Below are positions 52,424 through 63,745 of a stretch of 64,000 bases of DNA, piece after piece. Numbering within the stretch: the first letter of the stretch is position 1; each line of letters starts with the position of its first letter. The translations under genes and the position numbers were made by a program. Source of the stretch: Melitaea cinxia. Its lineage: Eukaryota > Arthropoda > Insecta > Lepidoptera > Nymphalidae. Location of the stretch: positions 16,548,549-16,612,548 of the forward strand of contig NC_059409.1 in NCBI RefSeq assembly GCF_905220565.1, in the 5' to 3' direction. The notes below the pieces were generated by a model. The model searched no databases. It was given only the letters and a program-made list of their open reading frames with translations, and was not told where the DNA came from.

Positions 52424-55369
52424 ATGTCATTCATTAATGATAGTGATGCTTTTTTATCGCTATCTTCTGCTTCCGATGATTTAAGTAGTGTTGACAGTTA
52501 TTATAGTATTCCATCTTTGAGCGACACGTTAGACTCCTGTTTTGCGAATACTCCTAAGAACTTCAATTTAGTACACATAAATGCACAGAGTATCCCTGCT
52601 CATTATCCAGACTTGTTGTCTTCTCTCAATAATGGCAATATTCATGGTGTCCTAGTCTCCGAGTCTTGGCTCAAACCTTGTTTGCCCTCTACTTCTTTCT
52701 CTTTACCGGGATTCCACCTGATCCGTAACGACCGCATTGGTCGGGCTGGTGGAGGGGTTGCAATATATATCCGCTCTCATATCCCTTTTAATATCATTGA
52801 CACTTCGCAACCTCAGACCGGCGGTGCAGAGCATCTTTTTGTGGAGGTGATTTTTTCTCATACAAAACTTCTTCTTGGTGTCTTCTATAGCCCATGCCTT
52901 ACTGTTGATTACTTTAACTCATTAGAATCTTTACTTCAAAATTTAACTCCTCTGTATAGCCACACAGTGATCATGGGTGATTTTAACACCTGCCTGCTCA
53001 AAAACGATCACCGGTCTTCCCGTCTTAAAACTCTTATTAATGCGTCAAATCTTCATATCCTGCCTTTACTTGCTACTCATGCTTTTCCTAATAGTGTTCC
53101 ATCTCTTTTAGATCTCATTATTGTTTCTTCCGTTGACCATGTCGAAAAACACGGTCAATGTTCTGCCGATGCATTCTCCTTTCACGATTTGTTGTATCTA
53201 TCGTACAAAATTAAGCCCCCTAAACTTAAATCTAGAATTCTTCTGCAACGGAATTTTGGTGGGATGGATTTAGATAGACTCCAGAATGATGCAGCGAAAA
53301 TCGATTGGTCAGTTGTCTGTAATGCAGATACAATCGACGACCAAGTGGCTGTTTTTAACTCTCTGTTAATCCAACTATATGATGTACACGCACCCATTCG
53401 ACCTGTAAGGGTAAGACATCACCCTGCTCCATGGATTACTCCTGAAATTAGAAAATTACAGGAGAAAAAGGTTCGCGCAAAGTCACGATACAGATTGAAT
53501 AGCTGTGAAGCTAATAGAGAGATATATATTAAGGCTCGGAATCGTTGTAATAGGGTGTGTAGAGATGCACAACGACGCCACATCTATAAATCTGTCATCG
53601 AAGAAGAAGATCCTAGTAAAGTCTGGAACTTTCTAAAATCACTGGGAGTTGGCAAAGCGCATCAGAATTATCGCTCTCAAAATTTAGACCTTAACGAGTT
53701 GAATCTCCATTTTTCCTCATCTGTTACCATTGATAGTGTGACTAAATCTTTGACAAGAAATCGACTTTCAACCTTGCCAACTCCTAATACTCCCACTTTC
53801 TTTCTTAATCAGTTGGCTGAATGTGATGTTAAGAAGAACATTTTAGCTATTAAGTCCAACTCCGTCGGATCTGACAGCATTAGTCGTAAGATGATCATTC
53901 CTCTCCTTAATTTACTTACACCCATATTAACCAAAATTTTTAATACTTCAATCTCCACTGGCTCTTTTCCGTCTACGTGGAAAGATGCTGATATTATACC
54001 TATCCCGAAAAAACTTAATCCATCATCCCTGACCGAATATCGTCCCATTTCTATTCTTCCCTTTTTATCCAAAGTCTTCGAGCGCCTTGTGTATAATCAA
54101 CTTAACCTATTCCTTTTGAAACACAGTCTCCTAAATACCTCGCAATCCGGTTTCCGTCCTGGTCATAGTACGACTACTGCACTTGTCAAAATAACTGACG
54201 ATATACGATCTAGCATGGATAGGCGCGAGGTTACAGTATTGACGTTGCTTGATTTCAGTAACGCTTTCAGTACTGTAGACTTTGATATACTTTGTGACAT
54301 TATGCGTTCTCTTAACATATCTCCAGAGGCCACTGATTGGTTTCAAAGTTACTTACAGGGTCGCCGGCAGCGAATTAAATTGAATGACACATTTTCAAAC
54401 TGGTCATTGGTTGCTGCTGGTGTCCCCCAGGGTGGTGTGCTCTCCCCTCTATTATTTTCTATATTTATTAATTCCATTTGTAATATTATAACTTCTCTCT
54501 ACCACCTCTATGCAGACGATCTCCAAATATACTCTCATTCTACTGTAAGTGACTTGCCTCAATGTGTTTCTCGTATAAATGGTGATCTACTTGCCATTAC
54601 CACATGGAGTAAAGCTTACGGATTAGTAGTAAATCCAACCAAAACTAAGACTATAATTATAGGAAGTTCTAAATTAATTAGCCGTATAAATCGATCTCAA
54701 CTACCTCCTGTAATTTTTAATGGTATTGTAATTCCATATAGTGAAAGTGTGAAGAATCTTGGCGTTATTTTTGATCAACATCTATCATGGGGCCCACAGA
54801 TTTGTGAAGTCAGTCGTAAAGTTTTTGCTTCGGCTGGATCTCTTCGCAGGCTGCGTAATCTACTTCCAATTCCCACCAAAATTGCTCTTGCAAATAGTCT
54901 TCTATTACCAATTCTGGACTACGCAGACACATGTTATCTTGACATTACTGAAGAGCAGATTAATAAACTTGAGCGAATCCAGAATTTATGTATACGATTC
55001 GTATTTGGACTTCGTAAATATTATCATATCTCTGAATTCCGTAAAAAACTTAAGTGGCTCCCTATTCGCTTTCGCAGAAATACGCATATTCTTAACTTAC
55101 TTTACTCTATTCTATTTAACCCTGTTGCACCTGCTTATCTAAAGCAACGATTTAAATTCCTTAGTGATATCCATGAACGCAGTCTTCGCTCTGAGAATAC
55201 CTTACTTCTTGAAATTCCCCCTCACTCCTCTTCCTTTTATTCTAAATCTTTCACTGTTCAAGCTTCTCGACTTTGGAATTCTTTACCCTTGCATATTAGA
55301 CGTGTACAATCGCTTTCTATTTTTAAAAAGGCTGTCAGGAAGCATTATCTTGATATTCAACGTGAATAA
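52424..55369 (+). CDS. Nested LINE ORF2: APE endonuclease and reverse transcriptase, 981 aa
   Basis: Residues about 45-235 are an APE endonuclease (HINAQSIPAHYPDL, SESWLKP, VIMGDFNTCLL, SFHDLLYLSY). RT motifs occupy about 515-780: IIPIPKKLNPSSLTEYRPIS, SGFRPGHSTTTAL, GVPQGGVLSPLLFSIFIN and the active site YADDLQIY near residue 695. The C-terminal region has the LWNSLPLHIRR motif typical of Jockey-group proteins. No RNase H is present. The frame is fully open, so ORF2 is intact although ORF1 is broken. Confidence 0.9.
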   Translation: MSFINDSDAFLSLSSASDDLSSVDSYYSIPSLSDTLDSCFANTPKNFNLVHINAQSIPAHYPDLLSSLNNGNIHGVLVSESWLKPCLPSTSFSLPGFHLIRNDRIGRAGGGVAIYIRSHIPFNIIDTSQPQTGGAEHLFVEVIFSHTKLLLGVFYSPCLTVDYFNSLESLLQNLTPLYSHTVIMGDFNTCLLKNDHRSSRLKTLINASNLHILPLLATHAFPNSVPSLLDLIIVSSVDHVEKHGQCSADAFSFHDLLYLSYKIKPPKLKSRILLQRNFGGMDLDRLQNDAAKIDWSVVCNADTIDDQVAVFNSLLIQLYDVHAPIRPVRVRHHPAPWITPEIRKLQEKKVRAKSRYRLNSCEANREIYIKARNRCNRVCRDAQRRHIYKSVIEEEDPSKVWNFLKSLGVGKAHQNYRSQNLDLNELNLHFSSSVTIDSVTKSLTRNRLSTLPTPNTPTFFLNQLAECDVKKNILAIKSNSVGSDSISRKMIIPLLNLLTPILTKIFNTSISTGSFPSTWKDADIIPIPKKLNPSSLTEYRPISILPFLSKVFERLVYNQLNLFLLKHSLLNTSQSGFRPGHSTTTALVKITDDIRSSMDRREVTVLTLLDFSNAFSTVDFDILCDIMRSLNISPEATDWFQSYLQGRRQRIKLNDTFSNWSLVAAGVPQGGVLSPLLFSIFINSICNIITSLYHLYADDLQIYSHSTVSDLPQCVSRINGDLLAITTWSKAYGLVVNPTKTKTIIIGSSKLISRINRSQLPPVIFNGIVIPYSESVKNLGVIFDQHLSWGPQICEVSRKVFASAGSLRRLRNLLPIPTKIALANSLLLPILDYADTCYLDITEEQINKLERIQNLCIRFVFGLRKYYHISEFRKKLKWLPIRFRRNTHILNLLYSILFNPVAPAYLKQRFKFLSDIHERSLRSENTLLLEIPPHSSSFYSKSFTVQASRLWNSLPLHIRRVQSLSIFKKAVRKHYLDIQRE

Positions 55370-55371
55370 AA

Positions 55372-55520
55372 TTATATATATATACATATGTATGTATGTT
55401 TGTATGTATGTGTTTGTGTATGTATATGTTTATGTATATATGTATGTATATGTGTATGTATGTATGTACGTATGTATGTATTTATGTATATGTTTATGTA
55501 TGTATGTATGTAAATAAGTA
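55372..55520 (+). repeat. (TATG)n/(TGTA)n microsatellite in LINE 3' UTR
   Basis: About 150 bases of TATGTATG variants follow the ORF2 stop of the nested LINE. They probably expanded after insertion. Confidence 0.9.
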
Positions 55521-55579
55521 AATATATTCAAACGTTTATGTCTCAATTTGTACACCTACACTGACACAATACCATCTCC

Positions 55580-55719
55580 TCTGCCCCTAGGTTGCCTGGA
55601 AGAGATCGCTTTTTAGCGATAAGGCCGCCCTTTGTGCCTGATGATACTCTGTTTAAGTTCATAATATGTATTATTTCTGTTTTGGTGTACAATAAAGTGT
55701 ATTGTTATGTTATGTTATG
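55580..55719 (+). promoter_or_regulatory. Conserved 3'-end hairpin and tail of the nested Jockey LINE
   Basis: GCCTGGAAGAGATCGCTTTT then TAGCGATAAGGCCGCC forms an ATCGCT/AGCGAT stem. It is followed about 70 bases later by GTACAATAAAGTG and a GTTAT tail. The same layout is kept in four truncated copies in the window, which suggests it is the RNA signal recognised by the element's reverse transcriptase. Confidence 0.65.
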
Positions 55720-55721
55720 TT

Positions 55722-55934
55722 TTAGGGTTCGGTGATGCAGAGTCTCCAGTTTATGTAAGTGAGCATCTTTCACCAACCAATAAAAGCCTTCATGCAGCGG
55801 CTAGAATAAGAGCTAAGGAGAAGCTGTATAAATTTGTTTGGGTGCGCAATGGAAAAAATTTCGTTAGAAAGAATGAATCAGCACCGGCGCTGGTCATTAC
55901 CCACATGGATGCTCTTAAGAAGCTTGTAAACTAG
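55722..55934 (+). pseudogene. Outer LINE ORF1, C-terminal part
   Basis: Seventy codons starting LGFGD continue the outer ORF1. The segment YKFVWVRNGKNFVRKNES resembles the conserved C-terminal domain shared by CR1/L1-like ORF1 proteins of Lepidoptera and the baculovirus FP (few polyhedra) protein. It ends at TAG, 83 bases before ORF2. Confidence 0.75.
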
Positions 55935-56017
55935 TATCTGTTATTAGCTGTTTCGTTTCATTTTGATCTTAGTTTTGTTTCTTTATAGTATTAAATTTAA
56001 GTTAATTGTTTTAATTC

Positions 56018-58922
56018 ATGTCTAATCAACTAAGCATTTACTATCAAAATGTAAGAGGTATTCGTACGAAGATGCAGGATGTCTATAAAAATGTATTAAC
56101 ATGTAACTACCAAATAATTGTTTTAACTGAAACGTGGCTTAATGATAATATATTTACAGCTGAAATTCTGGATCATAGATATCAGGTATTTAGGAGGGAT
56201 AGACAGTCTAATACGTTTGATAAGGGTAAGGATGGTGGAGGTGTTCTTATCGCTGTATCGAAATCTCTTAGTGCATTCCGCAATACTAATTTAGAAAGCT
56301 CATGTGAGGACCTGTGGGTCACTATCGACTATGTCAGCAAGAATATGTGCATGAAAATTAACTTATGCGCGATTTAATTACCACCCCCTGTTACAATTGA
56401 GGTTATTTCACACTTTACTAATAAGTTACAAAAAAACATTAACAATTTGGAAAATGTCTTATTGGTTGGGGATTTCAATCTTAGTCGAATTGAATGGATC
56501 CAACATATGTCTATCTCGCACGTTGTACCGAGGATTTCTGGTGGTGTTGTCTGCTCAACTCTGATCGATTTCGCTGCATATGCATCTTTCAAGCAATATA
56601 ATAATATAAAAAATAAACAACAGAAAATATTAGATCTTGTCTTCTCAAACACCTCATGCCCTCTGACTGTGACTAACCCAACCGATATATTGAGCAGTGT
56701 TGATTCATATCACCCTCCAATAGAAATTAATTTAACATTTGAAAAGCAAAAACCACTTAAACCTAAAACAAATACCGTGTTGCAATTTTATAAGGCTGAC
56801 TATAACAGTATTAGGGAAAAATTGCTAAGTGTGAATTGGAACGAAAAACTAGATCTTTCGCTCACAGTTGATGAGATTACACAAATTTTTTACAGTGTCA
56901 TAAATAATATAATACAAGAAGAAATACCAAAAAAGAGACCCACTAAGAACAATTATCCTGTGTGGTACACTATCAGCCTTATAAAAATACTAAAAGAAAA
57001 AGAAAAGCATAGAATAGCAATGAAGAAATTTAATAATAAGTTAGATGAATTTGAATATAACTTGCTAAAAAAGAGATGTAGAATTTTGATAAATAAATCA
57101 TACTCTGAATATATTAAAAACGTACAAATTAATGTGGTTAAGGATCCCAAACGTTTTTGGTCTTATATAAAAGCTAAGCGTAAAAACGATAGTAACATTC
57201 CTAGCTGCATGAAGTTCAGAGATGAAATAGTTTCAGATGGTGTAGGGATAGCCAATCTTTTTTGTAGACATTTTTCATCTGTGTATACTGTCCCACAAGC
57301 TACTAGTCACTGTCACGCTGGGCATGTTGTATCAGCGTTTGATTCTAGATGTTTGACAAGTATACATATTACAAAGTCTGAAATTGAGACTCAGCTGAAA
57401 AAATTGAACATAGCCAAAGGTTACGGAAATGATTGTATACCACCAATTTTCTTTTTAAAAAACGCAGAACCACTTGCTATACCCCTTCAAATTATATTTA
57501 ATAAATCTTTAAACGATGGTGTGTTTCCGACCGCTTGGAAGGAAGCCACTGTGATACCGATTCCGAAATCTGGTCCCAAGCAACTGATAGAAAATTATCG
57601 ACCTATCAGTATACTATCAGTACTAGCAAAAGTATTTGAGAAAATCATCTGCATACACATTACTTGGCACACGAAACAAATGTTAGGCGAACAACAACAT
57701 GGCTTTGTAGCCAAGCGATCAGTGGCTACTAACTTGGTATCTTTTGTTGAACAGCTGTTGTCACATATGGGTTCCGGGGAAGAAGTAGATGCTATTTATG
57801 GGGATTTAAGTAAGGCGTTTGATAAAGTGGACCATAATTTACTTCTTACAAAATTAAAAAATCAATTTTATATAGATGGCTCGGTGTTGCTGTGGTTCAG
57901 TTCCTACCTAAAAAACCGCAAAATAAGGGTATTAGTAAATGGGTATAGTTCAAATTACTGCATTCCTTCGTCTGGTGTTCCACAGGGATCTATTCTAGGA
58001 CCTATTTTGTTTGGCTTGTTTTTTGATGACATTAAATACTACATAAAACACTCAGAATTCCAGTTATATGCTGATGATCTAAAAATATTTAGAGTCGTAC
58101 AGAATGAATTTGACGAGGAGTTGTTGCAGAGGGATGTTACTGGTGTTGCTCAATGGTGTAAAATTAACTATATGACTATGAATATTGACAAGTGTGTACA
58201 CGTAAAATTCTCTAGAAAACGTAATAAATACAATTCTGGGTACCGTATTGATAATAAGAACTTGAAAAGAGTTGAGGAAGTAAGAGACTTAGGCGTAATT
58301 ATAGATTCAGAGTTGCGGTTTACTGGCCAGATAAATCATGTTATTAAAAAAAGTTTCAAAATGTTAGGATTTATAACACGTAATACCAAAGAGTTTACAT
58401 CAATATTAGCTCTAAAGACCCTATATAATGCATTGGTACGCAGTAATATCGAGTACTGTTGTTTTTTATGGTACCCAGTTTATCAAAACAATGTACAGCG
58501 TATTGAAAAGGTGCAAAAAATGTTTTTAAAAAGACTATCCTTTAAAGCTAGAACACAAAACAATCTGCTTCTCAATAACTACAACGATCGGTTACGTTAT
58601 TTCAACTACCTTCCCTCATGGAAACGCAATCAGGCTCATTTTTCTGTATAAGCTGCTTAATCGTATGATTGACTGTCCCTCCCTCTTGAAACGAATTAAT
58701 TTGAGTGTACCCAGAATATCATCCAGGGATAGCTTCTTTAGAATATATAAACCATTTTACTTAATGCATAATAAATCTAAGTATATAAATAACTCACCGC
58801 TTAATCTTATGCAAAAAAATCTAAATGCAGTTTTTCTTAACATAGACATAGACATCTTTGCAGATTCATTAAGCCAATTTAAGGGAAAAATAATTAAAAT
58901 GTTGATGGACTTTGATATATAA
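56018..58922 (+). pseudogene. Outer LINE ORF2 (endonuclease and RT) with stop and frameshift
   Basis: The endonuclease part starts YYQNVRGIRTKMQD and LTETWLND and continues LLVGDFNLSRIEW, ILDLVFSN and SVDSYHPPI. A TAA at 56375-56377 splits it within one frame. The RT has IPIPKSGPKQLIENYRPIS, SSGVPQGSILGPILF and YADDLKIFR. A frameshift near 58640 puts the last 90 codons (YKLLNRMIDCPSLL onward) in another frame. Two lesions make it inactive, but most of its length is preserved. Confidence 0.85.
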
Positions 58923-59135
58923 TTGTAATAGTTTTGTTTTGTTTTTTTCTCTCTCTATTTTTTTATTGTAACAAATGTCATTTTTTGGTAAATTACACAA
59001 TTAAGATTTATGTCTGATTACAGTAGCGTTCTAAGAATGTTGTGCAAACCTTTAATTTAAGTGCATATTGTATAACTTTGTGGTATTGTTTTAGTGTAGA
59101 AAGCTTTTTTATGTACTTAGTTGGTATGCCTTTAT

Positions 59136-59159
59136 TAAATAAATAAATAAATAAATAAG
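59136..59159. repeat. (TAAA)n tail of the outer LINE
   Basis: Five to six TAAA units mark the 3' end of the outer LINE. Confidence 0.8.
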
Positions 59160-59339
59160 TATAGTAGGGGGTTCTAAGTTTGTATGTATATTTTTTTTTA
59201 TGTTTTGTGTCTTGGCCACTAATAAACATATTCAGTAATTTTTGTTTGAAAGGACTCACTTCAGAAATTAATTTTTTATTTAATGATTATTCAATGGTTA
59301 AGTTTTATTCAAGCTTCGTGAAACCATCACAAAATCAAG

Positions 59340-59460
59340 AAGAATGTAATGTTTTGGTCGGTATTGCACCCCCAAGTGCTGAAGCCGACATACGGTCTAG
59401 GAATACCTACCCGGTCATCCTGGATATCACCCGTAAATAGATTCCTCTGCGATACCAAAA
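59340..59460 (-). repeat. Inverted copy of the CTTCAACACTTGGGGGTGCA repeat
   Basis: It reads TGCACCCCCAAGTGCTGAAG and GCCGACATACGGTCTAGG, then GGATATCACCC, the reverse complement of 46390-46500. Confidence 0.65.
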
Positions 59461-59464
59461 AAAA

Positions 59465-59770
59465 AAGATACATTCTGCTCAAAATCTGAAGCAATCTGTT
59501 TGACGAAGTACCTCATCCTTACAGAAGATCACAAACAAATAACACTGTTCTTAACAAGTGTTGTGTTTCTGTGGTGAGTAAGGTAACCAGAGCTCCTGTA
59601 GCTCCTGGAGAGATAGGGGTTAGGGTGATTGCTATGCTTCTCGCAATGTAAGCGTCTTTAAGCTGCTGTAGTCGCTTACCATCATTTGAGCCACTTTTTG
59701 CCAATCTAGTTGTATGAAAACAGTACAAGAAAGCCTTAAAATATAACCTTACTACAAGCAACTAGACCAC
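59465..59770 (+). repeat. Butterfly-type SINE, copy 1
   Basis: It has GCTCAAAATCTGAAGCA, TGTTTCTGTGGTGAGTAAGG, CCAGAGCTCCTG and TGTAGTCGCTTACCATCATT. The order is shared with copy 2. The type resembles the Metulj-like SINEs of butterflies, which is my recollection and not a search result. Confidence 0.6.
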
Positions 59771-59879
59771 GTTAATTTCTAAGTAGTTGCTCTGAGATTT
59801 TATTTAATTTAAACTTAGTAAACAAATTATTCGTAGTACTTTTCTAGTCTTTTATTAAGATAGGGAACCGAAGGATATC

Positions 59880-60290
<411 letters not shown>

Positions 60291-60561
60291 GTTCTTGTTT
60301 TTAAGTTTCTTTAATGTACAATTTCTTGTTTTTTATTGGTATTAGCCTTGTTGACGCAACTTGTTAAATGGTATAAATAAATAAACTTAAAGTTAGTTAA
60401 TATCAGGAACATTACGAAACGTAACCTTAAATGAAAAGGAAACGAAAATTTCCAACATCCTGGTCTCCGTCGTGATTCATCGAACTCAGGTACCGAATCC
60501 ACTTGCCCTCTATACCTCGGTTTAGACATTAGATTGTGCCGAGAGGGGCGGCTAGGGCCCA

Positions 60562-60600
60562 TATAAAAGCACTAGGGCCAGATAAAGAACTTAGTCAGTC
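60562..60600 (+). promoter_or_regulatory. Core promoter of the Gly/His-rich gene: TATA box and initiator
   Basis: TATAAAAG at 60562-60569 lies about 30 bases upstream of an arthropod initiator TCAGTC (60595-60600). The predicted leader is then about 35 bases to the ATG at 60631. Confidence 0.75.
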
Positions 60601-60630
60601 AGAAACCCCCGATAGACACCACTTGTAAAC

Positions 60631-61652
60631 ATGAAGGCTATTGTAAGTATTATTTTGACTTTCTAAAATTACTTTTTAGAAATATATCGTTACTGAATAT
60701 ATTGTAGTTAGAAATGTTCTGTGTCAAAACTCTAGAGTTTAATTTCTTTTTTGTTCATACACTAGTATTTATTGAAACTTCGAAAACGTCAAAATTGGAC
60801 TTAGTTTTTTTTTCACGTTAGCGCTCGCTACGTACAGGCTACGAGAACAGACAAATTATGCGTGACTGATAACTGTTGAGAAAATAATCAAATAAGTAAA
60901 TTGAACAATGATATTGATTACTTTATTTGTGGAAGTTGTACGATATTATATAAAACAAAATGTAAAGGTAGACCTTGGTACAACTGTGAAAACCGCATCA
61001 CAATTTCGTGTGATGTGGGAACAAACATTCAGGCAGATAAGTAGTCAAAAAGTAATATTTTTCGCTCCTATTCTGATTTCTATTGTACGAGTGAGTATAA
61101 GTAAAAATTACATTTGGCGTACTTAAAAAGATCAAACTGTTAAACGTGTTGATAAAAAATTATGGTGTATACGGTAATTGACGTTAAAAAGTACACGAGT
61201 TAGGTGATACAAATCTAGACACAGATAGTTTTCCTACGTCCAAGAGAACTCAAAAAAATACCTTAATAATAAATACGTTTTTACAGCTGTGTGTACTTCT
61301 TTTGGCCGCTGCAGCAGTCTACGGCGCAGAAGAGAAAAAGAATGAGAAACGTGGCCTCCTAGGACTTGGATATGGTCTGGGCCAAGGCGGTCTGTACGGA
61401 GGCCACGGATTAGGCCTTTATAGTGGCCACGGACTGGGCCTGTACGGAGGCCACGGACTGGGTCTGTACGGAGGCCACGGCCTCAGCCTGGCGGCCGCTC
61501 CAATCGTGAGCCACAGCGTTGCCATTCCTGCCCCGGTCATCAGCCATAGCGTCGCAGCTCCCATCCTAGACCACGGTCTCATCGATGGCCACGGTCTGTA
61601 CGGTCATGGGCTCGGAGCACCTCTGCTCGGCCTCGGCCATGGTTGGCATTGA
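60631..61652 (+). CDS. Gly/His-rich secreted cuticle-type protein, two exons, 125 aa
   Basis: The coding sequence joins 60631-60642 (MKAI, then GTAAGT donor) and 61287-61652 (TTTTTACAG acceptor, phase 0). The join completes a signal peptide, MKAILCVLLLAAAAVYGAEE. A short charged EKKNEKR stretch is followed by four LYGGHGLG-type repeats (residues about 40-75), a hydrophobic segment with repeated ISHSVA (APIVSHSVAIPAPVISHSVA) and a Gly/His tail ending GHGWH. The tiny first exon, the 644-base intron, the TATA promoter and the AAP(I/V)-like motifs fit small insect cuticular or glycine-rich structural proteins. No chitin-binding R&R domain is present. It is the better supported of the two secreted-protein genes. 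Confidence 0.85.
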
Positions 61653-61792
61653 AGCACTACACATCACTAACAATCATAATATTTTATTTTTGTTGATAAC
61701 ACTTTTGTAAGTTTGTAAATGAGCCCGTTCACGACGCGTGGCTCTCTCTGTGCCAAATTAGTGCCTTCTGGTTTATCTGTACTATTAAGTTC

Positions 61793-61798
61793 AATAAA
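61793..61798 (+). terminator. Poly(A) signal AATAAA of the Gly/His-rich gene
   Basis: AATAAA lies 140 bases after the stop codon, in AT-rich DNA. Confidence 0.65.
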
Positions 61799-62187
61799 TT
61801 CTCAAAACTTTATCTATCTATTTTATTTAAAATTCCTCCCTATTATATTTCTTACCTGTTCCATTTTTAGTTTGTTACTCGTAAAAATAAATGATTTCAC
61901 GAAAGCTTTACATTTATCAGACCCAAGTAAGATTTAAATCCTGAAAATAATTTATATGTTGATCTTGTATACAAACATTTGATATGATTAGTAACAGAAC
62001 CCACGACTCCTAGCGCAACAACCAGCAGTAGTGAGCATCGACCCAAACTTTTCTTGCAACAGATAGAATTGCTTCCTTGTAAGCTCTTAGTAAGGTAAAT
62101 ATGTAAAATAAAAAATAGAAAAATGTACACATTGCCTCACAGACATAAAAACGGCCTAATTTATTCAATTAATTTAATCCTTATAGT

Positions 62188-62246
62188 GTAAGTGTCGCAA
62201 GCGGAAATGCCCGCTCGGCCCGAGGCGAGGAACTTGCGACACTTAC
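62188..62246. repeat. Hairpin with perfect 14-bp stem and GC-rich loop
   Basis: GTAAGTGTCGCAAG (62188-62201) pairs exactly with CTTGCGACACTTAC (62233-62246). The 31-base loop is GC-rich and has its own short stem (GCGG...CCGC). The flanks are AT-rich. Confidence 0.8.
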
Positions 62247-62249
62247 AGC

Positions 62250-63599
62250 GCACTGACTGCCATGGTGATTATCTTATATATTAATAAACAATTTATACCT
62301 CGATCGATCTATATAAATGTGAATAAAGAATAAAACCAATATTTATTTAACAAATTGAAAAGTACTAACAGATATCCCTGAATTTATCTTCTCTTCGCGA
62401 TTTCATTCATTTATATACACATGAATTCATCTCCCATTCAATACACAAACAGGGTCAACTGTTCTTAGAAAAACAGCCGAGTATATATACATATATATAT
62501 TGATCGATTGATAGGCTTAATGGCTTTCAGTTGTGCCATTAGCGCACGGTTGATTCCACCAATGCGACGTAGTGTTGGGAATACACCAAGTATTTTTTAC
62601 TTATTTTTTTTTTTGTTTATTTTTATGTATAGTTTATATAAAAGACGCCAATAACACACAGTTAGCTAAATGTTGACGATTTGTTTAGTGACTTTTAGTT
62701 CTGTCAGTGAAGCAATATTATGTTGTATATATCTATAAATTATTTAGCTGTAATATTATGTTATGTAAATAGTGTAGAACGGAGAAAACAGGAAGAACGT
62801 TGTTTCGTGTGGTTGAGATTACAGTCTCAGTTTAATTTTAAAAATAGGCAAACTTTTCATACTTTCATTGCTTCACCTTAACCTAAAACAAAACGTTTAA
62901 TGGTAAACAAAAACTACAGCTATAAGTAACTAAACTTATGTGTTAAGCCCAGATTAAAGGCGGGAAATTAACTTAGGAATATTGGAGCAGAGAACAGGGT
63001 CTATACGGTACAAATTTTGCCAAAAGGCTAGTGATTAATTCTTATATTACTAAACTTTTAAACCACTTAAAGACTAGTAAACTGTTACGATCAAAACCCC
63101 ATATTATCGCTTCAAATGAAATGGAACGAGTTCATACAAAGTCCTGGTCAAACCAGTTATGTTTCCTTATCTAGAAACTGTGTTACAGGTATTATGTAAC
63201 ATGTAAGTAAACAAACAGACACACTATATACTGATTGTAGATAAACCAGACCGTATTAAATCTGGACTAGTTTTTTTTTTAACTTAAACTCATTCTAACA
63301 TGTTGCAGGAAAATGTGGTAATTAAAGTTTACGACAGTGAACACCGGTAAAGCAATATTTGAAATATTCGCTGCGACATTTATTTGTAAGTGATCAGAAT
63401 GTGCGATTAGAGTAATTGTTAAATTCCCTTGCTATCGTTTATAGCAATAAGCGTTTCATACAAATTGACACGCACTACATATTATTACATCTACCACATA
63501 CGCCTCGGTTTCTAAGTTTGAACATTAAATCAAAAAAGTATATGTGTGTTTGCGTCAAATACATGGTATGTGTAATGTCTTTTTATTTTTATTGATTAA
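62250..63599. other. Intergenic AT-rich DNA, nothing recognised
   Basis: Only short tracts (TATATATACATATATATAT near 62480, a T-run near 62605) stand out. No gene or repeat family could be supported. Confidence 0.5.
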
Positions 63600-63745
63600 A
63601 TGTGTTTTTTATGCATAGTTAAAAAAAAATATTAGCATTCTGCACTCCTTTTGTATGTAAACTATAAGTGTGCAAAATTTCATACTTCTCCGTCTGCGTA
63701 ATTTTCGTAAAAAGGTGTACAAAGTTTTTATTTCACGTATTAGTT
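63600..63745 (+). repeat. Repeat family AAATTTCATACTCCTCCGT, copy 5
   Basis: TATGCATAGTT, GCATTCTGCACTCCTTTTG, ACTATAAGTGTGCAAAATTTC and TTTATTTCACGTATTAG match copies 1 and 2. The remaining 255 bases to the window end hold nothing I can identify. Confidence 0.7.

Larger units (their letters stand above)
50876..55719 (+). mobile_element. Nested Jockey LINE, near full length
   Basis: It is inserted in a T-run of the outer ORF1; four Ts on each side (50872-50875 and 55720-55723) may be the target-site duplication. It has its own 5' UTR, ORF1 with one stop, a 0.6-kb AT-rich spacer, an intact ORF2, a (TATG)n tract and the hairpin-bearing 3' end with a GTTAT repeat tail. Confidence 0.85.
49600..59160 (+). 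mobile_element. Outer PHD-finger LINE (CR1/Jockey superfamily), split by a nested LINE
   Basis: The 5' UTR begins at or before about 49.6 kb (boundary not determined). ORF1 starts at 49986 and is interrupted at about 50875. It resumes at 55722 and ends at 55934. ORF2 runs 56018-58922 with one stop and one frameshift. The 3' end is a TAAA repeat tail at 59136-59159. Removing 50876-55719 rejoins ORF1 in frame. Confidence 0.8.

Noticed and set aside
63310..63350. Short exon-like frame after ATGTTGCAG ending at a GTAAAG donor
   Set aside because: The polypyrimidine tract is weak, it is only 13 codons long and there is no partner exon.
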